A stretch of DNA of 64,000 nucleotides from Nematopogon swammerdamellus (GCA_946902875.1 OX336355.1:13859347-13923346); one strand, 5' to 3'. Shown: positions 11,415-23,095, counted from the stretch's first letter. A program made the numbers and translations. Notes: generated by a model from the sequence alone, not told the origin.

Positions 11415-12309
11415 CTAGTGGTGGTAGAGAGGAGCCGCGTGGCCGTAGGAGTACTGAGGGGCGGAGTAGGCGAGGGGCGCAGCGTGCAGCGCGGGTGAAG
11501 CGTGGCCGTAGGAGTACTGGGGTGCAGCGTAGCCGATAGGTGAGGAGTACGCTACCGGGGCGGCGTGCACGGCGTGGGAGGCGTACGCCAGGGGCGCGGC
11601 GATCTTGGCGACCGGAGCGGCGTAGGCGAGGGGCGCGGCGATCTTGGCGACCGGAGCGGCGTAGGCGAGGGGCGCGGCGATCTTAGCGACCGGCGCGACG
11701 GCCACCTTAGCGACCAGGGGCTCCCTGTGGACCACGGCGTTGAATCCGTTGTGCGGGTCGGCCGTGTAGTCCACGGTGCGCTTGGTGCCGTCTGGGTCCA
11801 CCAGCGAGTAGGAGCCGTGCACCACGTCGCCGTCGCGGCTCTCGTGCTGACTCTTGGAGTCTCCGGTGAGGCCGTCCTGCACGTCGTACGCGAAGCTGTA
11901 CTGCGGGTGCGGGTCGTACTCCTCCACGGCGACCTTAGCGACGGGGGCGGCGACGGCGTACTTGGCGACCGGTGCGGCGGCGTACGCTAAGGGAGCGGCG
12001 TGCGCTGCGTACGCCAGGGGGGCGGGTTGAGCGGCGTACGCTAAGGGAGCGGCGTGCGCTGCATACGCCAGGGGGGCGGGTTGAGCGGCGTACGCCAAGG
12101 GAGCGGCGTGCGCTGCGTAGGCGAGGGGTGCGCCGTGCGCGGAGTAAGTGGCCGGCGCGACGAGGCCGGCGCTGGCGGCCGCCACCAGGCACGCGAGGAC
12201 TGCGAACTGTGGAGATAAGAAGAGTGGTTAGAGGCGGCACTGCACTGCACGAGTCCTGCGCGCGAGCTCACTGAACACACGAGCCTCCGGGCCGTACCTT
12301 GAATGCCAT
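11415..12309 (-). CDS. RR-2 cuticular protein (CPR-a), 267 residues
   Basis: Exon 1 is 12309-12298 (MAFK, then AAG|GTACGG); exon 2 is 12206-11415, with the acceptor CCACAG just upstream and TAG at 11417-11415. The 91-base intron is in phase 0. The protein opens with a signal peptide ([18 protein letters not shown]), then alanine-rich [18 protein letters not shown] repeats (about residues 29-80), then the extended Rebers-Riddiford RR-2 chitin-binding domain at about 99-167 ([57 protein letters not shown]), then [13 protein letters not shown] repeats and a YGHA-rich tail ending PLYHH. It is secreted and predicted to bind chitin fibres in hard cuticle. It is nearly identical to CPR-c at 58951-59755 but has 18 extra residues in the first repeat and 13 in the second. 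The GC-rich coding sequence contrasts with its surroundings. Confidence 0.95.
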
Positions 12310-12331
12310 CTTGTGTCGTGTGTGCTGCTCG

Positions 12332-12368
12332 ACTGATGCTCGGAGCTACGTATCTGAACGTTTTATAT
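12332..12368 (-). promoter_or_regulatory. CPR-a core promoter
   Basis: On the minus strand GATATAAAAC (TATA box at about 12368-12361) is followed some 30 bases on by TCAGT (12336-12332), the arthropod initiator. The ATG is 23 bases further. The same layout and sequence precede CPR-c. Confidence 0.8.
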
Positions 12369-12444
12369 CACACACTCCCGCGCCGCACCCTTTCACTTCG
12401 TATGGCCCAGCCGCCGCACCGGCGTCTTCTGGCCCTGACTGCCA

Positions 12445-13526
12445 CCCCCGGGGCTTTTCCGAATAACTTCTACCGCGTGCGTGTAAATACAAAGCTGCAT
12501 CTGCTATTTAGGAACTTTATTAAATTGTGTCTTTATGCACTTTGCACCATGAAAATGACAGGCGAGCTGAATTCTTCTTTAGTGCAATGCCACTACGCCA
12601 TACCAATCTGCAAAAGTTCGTTTCTCGTGTACCTAATTTAAACGTTGAACCCATTTTAGTAGAACCTAACTATAGCATGGCGTATTCTTTAGATGTTTTT
12701 CGTTTCGATAAACTTTAAAAGAACAAGGACTTTTGAAGGCCTGCTTCAAAAGAAATTTAATGAAATGAAATGAAATGGAATGAAATGAAATGAAACGAAA
12801 CGAAATGAAATGAATGAAATTAAACTTTATTATCGACAAAAAAACAACAATAAAAATTATGAACAATATTAAAGTTGATGTAACAACTTTAATTTATAAT
12901 GTGCCGACAAGGTTAAACGCCGCCAAGATTGCATATTTGAGAAGAAATAGCTGATTTTAAGCTTAACCTACATTTTAAATAACAGTAAGAACGTGATAAA
13001 TCATATAACTTCATTTTAGCTTTTTAGCTTATTATATCTAAGTCCATCTCTTCGTCTGATGTTTTAAGCCGCTGTGTCATGTACAGTAGTGTGTACCTAT
13101 GCAGCGTACGCACTTGACCGCGTCACGTCGGCATGACAACGGCCAGCAGCGCCCACGTCGTCATTCGTAACTGGGTCATTTCCTTCAACACGCCAGCTCA
13201 GAGGGCGTCGTATGAACAAGCAATGTAATTACAATCGTTATGCTCAATGGCCGGACTATGCGGAAAAGGCAACGCTTATTGCTTTCAATAGGCAAGAAGC
13301 TGTTCAACGAGCGGTTTAGTCTTCAGATTAATTTGTCATTTACGTACACTCTCGGTTCACTTATTTCATGTTTTACTTACTGCAAGGGACAGTGATCTGA
13401 ACATCATTTTTTGGTAAATCTAAAAAATTATAAGAGTGAATAACTAGTAATTATGTAATTATGTAAAGTATACTTACCTCTACCAATGACAAAAATTAGT
13501 CAGAACTCTCAGTAAAATTGTAAATC
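12445..13526. other. Upstream flank of CPR-a, no gene seen
   Basis: Homology to the CPR-c upstream region stops near 12445. Beyond it are a pentanucleotide repeat at 12761-12822 next to a LINE-tail-like AACTTTATTATCGAC, and AT-rich unrecognised sequence. Confidence 0.5.
12761..12822 (+). repeat. (GAAAT)n microsatellite
   Basis: About a dozen imperfect copies of TGAAA/GAAAT, probably the expanded tail of an old retroelement. Confidence 0.85.
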
Positions 13527-13640
13527 TTTTTTTCTTATGGAAACTGACACGGTTGCTACATCGCCTACTACATCCGTGATGTCAGCCCATAACACCTTGG
13601 TGAACTAGGTGGCATGTCAGTGCTTCCATTCGATCGTCTT
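13527..13640 (-). mobile_element. T1 tail fragment
   Basis: Reverse of the T1 3' end (ATGGAAACTGACACGGTTG, then TGATGTCAGCCCATAACACC), truncated before the core. Confidence 0.75.
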
Positions 13641-13998
13641 GCTCTCAAGCTGTACTTTCGATAGACTGTAAGCGATGTTATTATGTGGCTAGTCACTAAA
13701 TACTTGTAATAATATGTACGAAAAAAAAAGAAGAAAAGGACAAATTATGACAAGTTCGAGTGCAGTTTCACTGTCATATTTACTCCAATAAGGTAAGTAC
13801 AATATTGTTTATTTCTGTAGTTTAATATACACACAGAATTACATGAGTAAATAATAATATAATATAAATTTAAATTTACCTAAATCAAAACCATATTAAT
13901 ATACCTAATAAAAAAGAAATAAAAATATATTAATCGCCAATAAAAATGGCTTCCAAAATTTGGTTGAACGTGGTGCCTCAACACGCTGGCGGCATTAC

Positions 13999-14489
13999 CC
14001 CTCTGGATGAGGAAGTGTCTATTCATAGGTATACCTGCATGCAGGTATACCTACGAATAGCTCTGTCCGATCGGGCATGTCTATTCGTAGGTAAACCTCA
14101 CAGAGCATGGAACGATATTCCATGCTCTGTGGTAAACCTGCATGCAGGTATGCAAACTGCACTATGGGAGTTTTCAACGAAACGTAACAAAAACGACATG
14201 CGCCGCCTCAACATTAGGTTAGGGTTAAATTGTAGAAGATGCGTCGAGCGACGCACTCTCCTATAATTTAACCCTGGTTATTTTTTTTTAAACCAACTCG
14301 CATAGTCCATTTCGTACCTACGAATACCTCATACCTGCGAATAGCACTGTCCCGCCTGGTAGGTCTATTCGTAGGAAATCAAATAGGACCTCCCAGTTCT
14401 TAGTTAATACTCTCTGTTTGGCATACTACGAGTTCTTAGTTAATAATCTCTGTTTGGCGTACCTACGAATAGCCCTGCCCTCTGGATGA
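13999..14489. mobile_element. Inverted-repeat cluster bounded by 12-bp direct repeats
   Basis: CCCTCTGGATGA occurs at 13999-14010 and 14478-14489. Between them are a 42-base near-perfect palindrome (14019-14060), a second palindrome around CATGGAACGATATTCCATG (about 14092-14137), a third (14221-14275, GGGTTAAAT...ATTTAACCC), and seven copies of a CTATTCGTAGGTA-like motif in both orientations. If the insert is removed, the reading frame starting ATGGCTTCC at 13946 stays open to about 14690. I infer a foldback-type insertion in an unidentified older element. Confidence 0.6.
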
Positions 14490-15013
14490 CAATACTCGCA
14501 CGTGGAGTGGGGAATGCGCCAGTGCGTGGGTCACCAGATGCCCCGACCAGATTTGGGCCTACTGGGTTACACAATTATTTTCGCCTGGGATCCCCAGACG
14601 GCCAGAAACTCGTACTTTGTTCAGCTCCTGGGTACTTTCCGCGCTTCTGAACCTCCGCTGCGTCGGAGTCCGCTCCTCACTGGCGTGACGTGTGCTGGAG
14701 ATATGATCCGGCCATAGTGCCAACGCAGATAGAGTCGCACACTAATGCGCGAGCATACCCTCCAGGTGGTCAACTCTTGCCGTCGACCCTCAACAAACCC
14801 CTCGGTTCTAACGTTGCTGGTGTCTAGGCGGTGTGGCAAGAGACATATTCTTAAAACGATGCTGATAACATCATTGATTGCGCCGTGTCGGAAGATAAGC
14901 GGACGAAGCTTTTGGATCACGAAACATATAAACCAGTAAGATACGTAACAGTAAACCAGTAATACGTACGAGTACATGAAGAGGACACGCTTTGATCACC
15001 AAATATTAATTTA
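14490..15013. other. Unrecognised stretch
   Basis: The right flank of the foldback insertion continues an open but unfamiliar tryptophan-containing frame to about 14690. The rest shows nothing I can assign. Confidence 0.4.
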
Positions 15014-15341
15014 AATCGTGTGGGGTCGGTACTTAAAAGAATATCCCCACTGGATATCTCCGCGTGCATGTCGTAAACGGCGACTAGGAGATAAGGACAA
15101 GATTCCGTGAATAAGGGCGATAGGCGCTAGCCACCTCTCATCTTGGCACGGTACTTCCACCGAACCATGTAGCAGGTGGATCTTCGTGCCTTCCTTGCTA
15201 CTCGATAGTTGTCTTGCCCAAATACTTTGCTAAATGTGGTGGTCGGTGTTGTGCTGTAATTTGCAAGAGTACTTTTCAGTACAACACCGACTACTCTGCT
15301 TACCCCGATAGTCGGGATACAGTAGCGTGTGGTATGTATGT
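15014..15341 (+). mobile_element. H2+T2 element
   Basis: Starts CGTGTGGGGTCGGTACTT, passes GGCGACTAGGAGATAAGGAC, GGCACGGTACTTCCACCG, and ends AGCGTGTGGTATGTATGT. Same order as the copy at 23516-23840. Confidence 0.8.
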
Positions 15342-15620
15342 AAATTTTAATCACCTGCAAAAGTACAACACGGCCATATCCTATTATTAAACACTTCAAC
15401 GCACGTTGCCTTTCCAGAGCAACCCAGAGCGTACTCCGGTTGACAGATGCGATGCGTAAACCAGTCTGAAGCCCTTGGCAGTTTGCTTTCGTTTCGATCC
15501 CAAGGGCACCAAAATGAGAGCAGAGAACTCCTTATGTAAAATGTCTTATATTATTTGTTTCACATTAATTGCATAATTTTTTCAGGCGATAATTTTGTCT
15601 GCATAACAGCGGAATCAATA

Positions 15621-16014
15621 TCAATACTAATAATAAATATGTAAGGGATAGTCATGGAGTAATTTACTTTGTTTTATGAGATATTGCGTTTGTGGACTCT
15701 ATGTATGATACTAAAACTAAATTGACAATTTTTAGAAAGCTTTTCTGTATCTATGTATGTAGGTATGTATTTTCCTCCAGAACTCTTAAACCGATCATCC
15801 GAATTAGATTAAACTTAGTACAAGGACGTTTAACTAAACGGGACACAGGATAGGCTAAATAAAATTCAGTTCCGGTTACGCTAAGCTGTGGCTGTCATAC
15901 AAACCGAATTGATCCGCGCGCCGAAATAAAGGTACTACGGTAGGGTAGCGGGCTTACTTACTTTCTTCTTTTTAAATACGAATTTCACGCAAGCGAAGCT
16001 GCGGGCAAAGCTAG
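15621..16014 (+). mobile_element. Helitron-like non-autonomous element
   Basis: Starts TCAATACTAATAATAAA and ends GCGAAGCTGCGGGCAAAGCTAG followed by T, the TC...CTAG pattern with a GC-rich pre-terminal hairpin typical of Helitron ends. It is homologous along its length to 35540-35891. Confidence 0.65.
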
Positions 16015-16194
16015 TATTAAATAAATTATGATAATTAAATGTACGAGTAATACGGATAATTGAATGTCACCAAATGGAGATACATAATTATTTTGGAGTT
16101 AATTCATAATTGCTTCAAGCGTCTGACGGGGTGTGGTGTGGTGTGGTGTAGTGCGGTGTCTGCATACTTCCAACTTCAGAATCTATTTCAATAG

Positions 16195-16403
16195 TGTAGA
16201 AATTTACCATAACACAGCGTCACGCCTATTTCTCAGTGGTGTAGGCAGAGGATCTCCACTCGCCACGATCCTGACACACCTCTGCCGCCTCTTCCACTCA
16301 CATAATGTTCTTCACGCATGCCCGTCTGCTACGGATACTACGCACTTGACCCTTTTTGAGCACATGCCCGATCTGGTCCAGGTACGTGCGTCTTGGGCGA
16401 CCC
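16195..16403 (+). repeat. Dispersed repeat with CACGATCCTGACACACCTCT
   Basis: Shares long segments with 50710-50895, including GAGCACATGCCCGATCTGGT. Two copies in the window identify it as a repeat; class unknown. Confidence 0.7.
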
Positions 16404-16790
16404 TTTTAATTTATTTTTATCGAAACTGACACCGTTGGCTACATCACCTACTACATCCGTAATGTCAGCCCATAACCACTTGGTTAACTAGGTTGCCATG
16501 TCAGTGCTTCAATTCGGTGGTGCCGGCTACACTGAACTGGGCGGAAAACACGAACTATTTTAATAACCGTTTCAACCGACCTTTTATGGGCGTTGGTACC
16601 AATGCCCAGCGCCCGGGCGGGATAAACCCTACCACCTAGTAAGGGTAAGAAGGTAAGGGACCTACAGTTTAACGTGGAATCCGAATCATGGTCGCCCTCC
16701 ATCCAACGCTCGAGCGGTCACACATCCCACTAGGGGGTAGGGTTAAATCATACCACCTAGTAGTAAAGTAAGAAGGGAAAGGAACCCACC
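16404..16790 (-). mobile_element. SINE H1+T1, head truncated
   Basis: T1 tail and core, then the reverse of the H1 B box and 5S-like part, breaking off in ACACATCCCACTAG near 16732. A second short core remnant (TACCACCTAGTAGTAAAG) follows at 16740-16790. Confidence 0.75.
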
Positions 16791-16847
16791 CTTCGCGACT
16801 CATCCACTCATATAGAGATATATATAAATTTCTACATATTTATCATT

Positions 16848-17402
16848 TTGTATAAATCGCAGATTAGGTCCTGCTTGGAGTACTGCTCTCACTTGTGGGA
16901 TGGCTCAGTCAAATACCAGCTTGCGCCTTTGGACTCGATCCAGCGTCGAGCCGTTCGACTAGTGGGTGACCCCAACGTGTCCCGCGATCTAGAACCACTC
17001 CAACTTCGGAGGGATGTCGGCGCCCTAAGTGTGTTCTATCGCTTGTTCCATGGGGAGTTCTCGGAAGAGCTGTTCAACGCGATTCCGCCATCCCCTTTCC
17101 ACCTCCGTACAACGCGCACTGGGCAGGGATTGCATCCCTAGCTGGACTTACCGCGGATGTATACCAATCGGTTCTGCAGATCCTTTCTCCGCAGAACCGG
17201 TAAACTCTGGAACGACCTCCCTGCCCACATATTTGCCCCCAACCCCAAGTATAGTCTCTGGTCCTTCAAGAGAGGCGTGAATGGGCACCTGTCAGGCCAG
17301 CATGGCATTTGCAACCCCCGCATGCGACCGAATGTCCATGGGCGTCGCTAGACACCTTATGGGTGGCTCGGAGCCACATCTCGCGCTTACTATAAAAAAA
17401 AT
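16848..17402 (+). mobile_element. Type B LINE, 3' coding end
   Basis: Frame 16848-17141 gives LEYCSHLWDGSVKYQLAPLD, IQRRAVRLVGDPNVSRDLEP and FYRLFHGEFSEELFNAIPPS; after a frameshift it gives FLRRTGKLWNDLPAHIF and NVHGRR, then stop. The 3' end is CGTCGCTAGACACCTTATGG and a short A tail. This is the best-preserved type B copy. Confidence 0.85.
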
Positions 17403-17829
17403 TACATATGTAGGTATTCAAAATACTTAGTTTCAATGAAAGCAACTCTTATAAATAACACATCTAGTCTAGACAATCGAAATTAAAACGTTGAAAATAT
17501 TTCTTAATTGTCTATTGTCCCATTGGCCCGAAATCGGTAAACAAAAAGTTATTTAAAAAAAACATAATGCCTAGATAATCTAATTATGTACTCACAGATT
17601 GCATCAGCAATGGATCTCATAAGCTAGATGCGTATCAAGGAGCGGGCGCTTATTACAATTAGTTATCTGCGCTATCCGCGCCGCGACTCTTGCGCATGGA
17701 CGCATTGCGCAAACTCACTCACAGACACGACACCTCAAGTCGCCATCGTGATAGCAATGTAGACATTATTTATCTAAACGCATGTAGAGACGGAGGGAGC
17801 CCTGCGGGTGACAGAATATCTAAACATTT
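17403..17829. other. Unrecognised sequence
   Basis: AT-rich, with a short CpG-rich part at about 17660-17720. No gene seen. Confidence 0.4.
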
Positions 17830-17975
17830 GCGGGGCCGAGCCACCTTTGCGAGCCACCCATAAGTTTTCTAACGACGCCCATGGATACTCGGTCGGTCGT
17901 ATCCGGGGGTTGCAAATGCCCTTGCCATGCCTGGCAGGTGCCTATTCACCCTAGACTGTACTTAGAGGGTAATAT
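17830..17975 (-). mobile_element. Type B LINE 3' fragment
   Basis: GAGCCACCCATAAG, then CGACGCCCATGG and TGGCAGGTGCC in the reverse orientation of the type B 3' end. Confidence 0.7.
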
Positions 17976-18025
17976 AGGTATGGGCACGGAAAACATGATT
18001 TTGTATTAGAATTAATTTAAATAAT

Positions 18026-18337
18026 GTCAGCCTCGGTAGCTCTGCGTTGTGGTCGGTCGACAGTCGTCCTTGATCATAAGCACATCCGGACGGGGTCAGA
18101 GCTTTTACGGGTGACCGTCCGACCGTTGGAGGCTGGCCGTGGTTCGGATTCACCTAACTCAATGAAAGGTCGGTCGAAACGGCTATGTAAATAGTTCGTG
18201 TTTTCCGCCCAGTTCAGTGTAGCCGGCACGACCGAAGGGAAGCACTGACATGGCACCTAGTTCACCAAGGGCTGACATCACGGATGTTGTATGTAGGTGA
18301 TGTGGCCAACCGTGTCAGTTTTCATTAAAAAAAAAAT
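18026..18337 (+). mobile_element. SINE H1+T1 with internal deletion
   Basis: H1 head from GTCAGCCTCGGTAGCTC with the CATAAGCACATCCGG variant, B box GGTTCGGATTC, then a direct jump to AATGAAAGGTCGGTCGAAAC: the core domain is missing. The tail ends in poly-A. Confidence 0.85.
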
Positions 18338-19024
18338 AGTTCTGTAAGTAGTCGGGCTAGCAGAGAGTATTTCATTAGGTGATATCAAATTATGGTAATT
18401 TGCACATCTCTATATTCTTATCTCTACATATTTATCTTGCTCTATTTCCTGTGTTCCTGATCTTCTGATTGCCATTGTGGTTCTCTCAATTTCCTCAATT
18501 TCAGCTCTTCGCTCTCCTCGATCAGGCGCCAGAGGTCTACTTATCAAATAGCCCATTTCTCATTTTGACTACTTCTCTAGGTGACTACTTCGCTATCGGC
18601 CCACTTAGCAAACAGCCGATTTCGCATTCTGTCTAATTCCTGCATACCTGCTCTTTGGCTCCGCTGCATAATTGCTCTTTTGCCCTCCCACTCGCCTGCC
18701 TGCCTATCGTATGTTACATCGTGTGTTATCGCAAACTTCATGTTACACGCGATCGCGACTAGTTATTATGCGTTTGCAATTATTATCAATATCATAGACA
18801 ACGCCCAAACTCTACGTGTCGCGACATTGAGCCGAACAGCCGGTCCGATCGTCTGGCCTCTGTCCGGGAAGGCCGGCGTTCCAACTCCGGAACTGTCTAG
18901 TAAGTGCGTGTTTATTTCCCGAAGCGAACACGTCGATAGATAAATATTTAATTGGATCAATCAACGGAAATTAATACCTAGAAATATATCGAGAATGTGA
19001 AAGAAAATTGCACAAGGCCGAATC
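18338..19024. other. Unrecognised sequence
   Basis: Holds degenerate short repeats of TTTGACTACTTC type at about 18555-18640. No gene supported. Confidence 0.4.
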
Positions 19025-19279
19025 TTTTTTTTTTATGGAAACTGACACGGTTGGCTACATCACCTACAACATCCGTGATGTCAGCCCATAACACCGGGTG
19101 AGCTTGGTGCCACGTCAGTGCTTCCCTTCGGTCGTGCCGGCTACACTGAACTGGACGGAAAACACAAACTATTTACATAGCCGTTTCGACCGACCTTTCA
19201 TTCAGTGAGGTGGTACCAACCCGGGCGGGTTAAACCCTACCACCTAGTAATATAAGAAGGGAGTCATATCCCTTTTCAT
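19025..19279 (-). mobile_element. H2+T1 element, head truncated
   Basis: Poly-T, a full T1, and AAGAAGGGAGTCATATCCC, which marks the H2 junction; most of H2 is missing. Confidence 0.85.
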
Positions 19280-19767
19280 ATCACAATACAGCTTTGTAGC
19301 TAGGAAAAGTTCGCACGATCGAAGAATAGAGTCATCTTAAACGAAATGCCCTTTTGTTGAACGCAGCGCAACGCTGCTTGCACTTTGCATTGCAAAGTTA
19401 TTGCTAATAATTATAAAAGAAGGTTGGAATTAAGCAATGACAACGACAGAGCGTTAAACAAAGAAAATGTTAACATGAAACTTTGGCAGTCACCTTTAGA
19501 GAGCATAGGTACAATTGAAAATTAATATTAAATTGCAAATAGAGCCTTTTCCTTTGACATCGCTCACGATATTATCTATACTTCATCGTCCAGTCATTGC
19601 AAGCTTGTCTCAAATAAATGTTATTATATGAAATCCAAATCTGTTTGAAATTAATCGTATTGAAATTTCAGTAAATTTTAAAATGAAAACGCTGGCACTG
19701 CCGACAGACATGGTGTAGTGGACTAACGGAACGGTCGTAGAAGATGGAGTAGTCAGATTTAATATAA

Positions 19768-20262
19768 AAATCTGTTAAGTGCGAGTTTTACTCGTGTACG
19801 GAGGTTTCTGTATCTACCCGCTATCAATAATATCCGCCTATCCGCTCAGGTGGCATGGTCTTCGAATTTTAATTTCGAAGGACGATCGGAGAAAAGCCTC
19901 AATGAGGTCGATGGCAATTGACGGTGGGAAAATGACAGCACCTCAATGAGGTCGTTGGCAATTGAGCGGCTATCTTTTTTCTTTCAACAATGCAATGTGC
20001 GCCTGTGGCGCCATCTATTATTCAGTAGTGCGAATAATCGATTTTTCGGTACGTTTGTTGTATGGGAGCCCCCTTAATTTTTAAGATTTTCTTTTTTTTA
20101 TAATTTTTTGTTATATCCGCTATAGTAACACATATTCTGTGAAAATTTCAACGGGCTACCTATTACGGTTCTAGAGATACAGCCCTCGGACAGACGGACG
20201 AACGGACAGACAGCGGAGGCTTAGTAATAGTCTTCCGTACGGGATACGGAAACCTAATAAGG
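19768..20262 (+). repeat. Dispersed repeat starting AAGTGCGAG...ACTCG
   Basis: From GTTAAGTGCGAGTTTTACTC to TCCGTACGGGATACGGAAAC, with GGACAGACGG blocks. Homologous to 20521-20801. Class unknown. Confidence 0.7.
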
Positions 20263-20520
20263 AAAGAGTCGCCACACAGATTACGTATAGCCATTGGGGA
20301 GACTGAGGCATTTTCTGACAAGGTTAATGTACCGTCAGCGCGCGGTCAGCGGCCGACTGTGAACAGCGTTTGTCTGCCTGAGGCGGTAATTTTTGATTGA
20401 CAGCCAGACAGAGTTGAACTTCCTGTTCCGATTCGGAAACCATAAAAGTAATAATGTAATACGACGAACCTACTTTTTTACATATAATCCGAATTGCTAA
20501 GTAATTCAAAATAAAAAAAA

Positions 20521-20801
20521 CCTGCCAAGTGCGAGTCGGACTCGCGCACCTAGGTATCGGCATGGCAGCACAAAAAACACTTTGAAAAGAAAACACGTTT
20601 CTTGTATGGAGGCCCCCCCCCTTAATTTTTTACCTTTTCTGTATTTTATTATTTGTTGTTATGTCCACCATAATAACACATATTCCGTAAAAAAAAAATT
20701 GGACCGGCTACCTATTACGGTTCCAAAGATACAGCAGTAGGACAGACAGACAGACGACAGCGTAGGCTTAATAAAAGGGTTCCGTACGGGATACGGAAAA
20801 T
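20521..20801 (+). repeat. Second copy of the AAGTGCGAG repeat
   Basis: From CCAAGTGCGAGTCGGACTCG to GGTTCCGTACGGGATACGGA. Shorter than the copy at 19768. Confidence 0.7.
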
Positions 20802-20831
20802 GTTTAAAAATTGCTTTAACGGCGTAGGCGT

Positions 20832-20918
20832 TGTCCTTATCCTTTAGTCGCCTTTTATGACATGCACGGGGAGAGACGCAGTGGTGCTATTCTTTTCAAG
20901 TCCGGCCGCACACCGTAC
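20832..20918 (-). mobile_element. H2 head alone, inverted
   Basis: Reverse complement of H2 (GTGCGGCCGGACTTGAAAAG to AAAGGATAAGGAC). It lies 17 bases from the start of a plus-strand H2+T1 element, giving a head-to-head pair. Confidence 0.85.
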
Positions 20919-20935
20919 ATTCTATCTTCAATTTG

Positions 20936-21265
20936 TACCGTGTGGGGCCGGTACTTTAAAAGAATAGCCCCACTGCATCTCTCCCCGTGTATGTCGTAAA
21001 AGGCGACTAAGGGATATGACTCCCTTCTTATATTACTAGGTGGTAGGGTTTAACCCGCCCGGGTTGGTACCACCGCACTGAATGATAGGTCGGTCGAAAC
21101 GGCTATGTAAATAGTTTGTGTTTTCCGTCCAGTTCAGTGTAGCCGGCACGACCGAGGGGAGGCACTGACGTGGCACCAAGTTCACCCGGTGTTATGGGCT
21201 GACATCATGGATGTTGTAGGTGATGTAAGCCAATCGTGTCAGTTTCCATAAAAAAAAAAAAAAAA
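20936..21265 (+). mobile_element. H2+T1 element, full length
   Basis: TACCGTGTGGGGCCGGTACT start, AAGGGATATGACTCCCTTCT junction, T1 core and tail, poly-A at 21250-21265. Almost identical by eye to the copies at 23.8, 29.9, 39.6 and 58.0 kb. Confidence 0.9.
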
Positions 21266-21609
21266 TTACATGTCTACATTGCCTACTAATACATTGCCAC
21301 AAACTATTATTGTTCGATTGCTTACTTCTTCCACATCCCAAAGATTAGTTAGAATAGAATGCCTCGCGGCATTAAGCTCGCCTATTGTGCCTAATTTGTA
21401 TAAATTGGTGTTCGATAAAGAATGTCACAAACCGCAATCCTCATTTTAATCGTCATTAAATAGGCAAGTTTTTTTTTATACAGTGTTATTTTTAGTAGTA
21501 GGTACATTTTTTTCACAGCAAGGTTCTAAATTTAGCAAGAATTTTTCGTAACACTTAATAAATATTGAATAAAATGACATTACTCATAAATCATGATATC
21601 CACTGTTAT

Positions 21610-21856
21610 AAAAGCATTTTTGTAGTGATGGTACATTTCCTAGAACCAATTAAAAAAATTTTTTTTAATTGTAAAAATTTTTTCATTGCCTATTTCTTAC
21701 TAATTTTGATATTTTCTTAAAAAAACAATCAAATAGTCTTAACTTTTAAGGAGATCAAGATAGGACCCTGCCATGAAGAGATTTTTTTACTGAAAATAAC
21801 CCCCTCTACCTCCCTGTTCCGTTTGGTCCACTATTTTTGGGCCAACCTGTATACAC
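21610..21856 (-). mobile_element. End of an unclassified DNA element
   Basis: Ends CTATTTTTGGGCCAACCTGTATAC; the reverse, TACAGGTTGGCCC, resembles terminal sequences of insect cut-and-paste transposons. No matching opposite end was found. Confidence 0.3.
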
Positions 21857-22302
21857 ACATACATAAAATTGTTGTTGTTTCTCACGCTATTACCAGGTCT
21901 TAGGCCAGAACTTTTTAATTGATTAATAAATTGATATGATCAAAGCAAAAAACAGCCTCGCCTCAATATGAAATGAGCTCAGTCGTCCAGCCGGCGAGTT
22001 AAATGTCGATTACTTTGCGCTCACCTTGAGTTACTGTCTTGTGTAATTTGACTTGCACTTTTTTTTGTTTTTCGATTTTGCACTCGCTTGTAGCGGAAGT
22101 CGGATCACCATTTCATACTGCTTCTTCGAAATCACTATAAAAATCAATTTCGGACTTTATTCTTTATTCGTCATCCATAGATAGTACACTGTACTCGGAA
22201 TCGTGATATTTTAATATTTGACATTAATTATCATTTTGCCAGTTCGATTATCACAGCGAAGGAGAACTGGCAAGAAACTTGACTGGATACTTTTGTTTTT
22301 TA

Positions 22303-22346
22303 CGTCCACTTAGTCTACATTTTCAAAAATGTAGACTAAGTGGACG
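22303..22346. repeat. Perfect 20-bp hairpin
   Basis: CGTCCACTTAGTCTACATTT and its exact reverse complement are separated by 4 bases. Flanking sequence from 21857 shows no gene. Confidence 0.95.
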
Positions 22347-22626
22347 CCTAAATAGTACGAGTCATCAATATTCTAAAAATGTATCACAAATACTTTTTTT
22401 TTCTATAAGCGTAAACCATTCATATAACAATGTTTATTCATATAACAATGTTGGAGCCAATTGGAGCAGGCCAGTCTCCACAAACAGCACTCGTTCACGA
22501 GCATCACGCCAGGGCCAGCCATCGCTTCCCTCAACCATATTTTGAGGGTGAGAGTCGGACCCGGACTTCAGGACTCAATAAATTATTTTTATTCGTAGGC
22601 TTATCATTCACAAATAATGTTCCTAG

Positions 22627-22925
22627 GATAAGCACACCTGGGCGCGGTCAGTGGATGGATGGGTGACCGCTCGACCGTTGGAAGCTCCATTCCGCTCGAC
22701 CGTGGCTCGGATTCCACGTAAAGCTGTAGGTCCATTCCCTTCTTACCTTACTAGGTGGTAGGATTTATTTAACCCGCCCGGGTTGGTACCACAGCACTGA
22801 TTGAAAGGTCGGTTGAAATGACTATGTAAATAGTTCGTGCCAGTTCAGTGTAGCCGGCACGACCGATGGGAAGCACTGGCACCTAGTTCACAAAGGTGTT
22901 ATGGGCTAACCTCACGGAAGTATAG
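22627..22925 (+). mobile_element. SINE H1+T1, both ends degraded
   Basis: Begins within the 5S-like part (GGGCGCGGTCAGTGGATGG), has B box GGCTCGGATTCC, core and part of T1. Confidence 0.75.
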
Positions 22926-22975
22926 GGGGGGTCCCGCAACCGCTGCTTCGCATTCATCTAAATTATATGTTCTAA

Positions 22976-23095
22976 TAGGGTGCGGTCAGGCTTTGGATGG
23001 GTGGCCATACGACCGTTAAGGTTGGCCGTGGTTCAGATTCCACTTGAAACTGTAGTTTCATCCCTTTATCTTACTATGTACATATTTAGATGGTA
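22976..23095 (+). mobile_element. H1 fragment
   Basis: GGTGCGGTCAGGCTTTGGAT, GGTTCAGATTCCAC (B box) and the start of the core. Confidence 0.65.

Noticed and set aside
16848..17141. Possible host gene (LEYCSHLWDG frame)
   Set aside because: It is the C-terminal part of a LINE reverse transcriptase present in many copies in this window.
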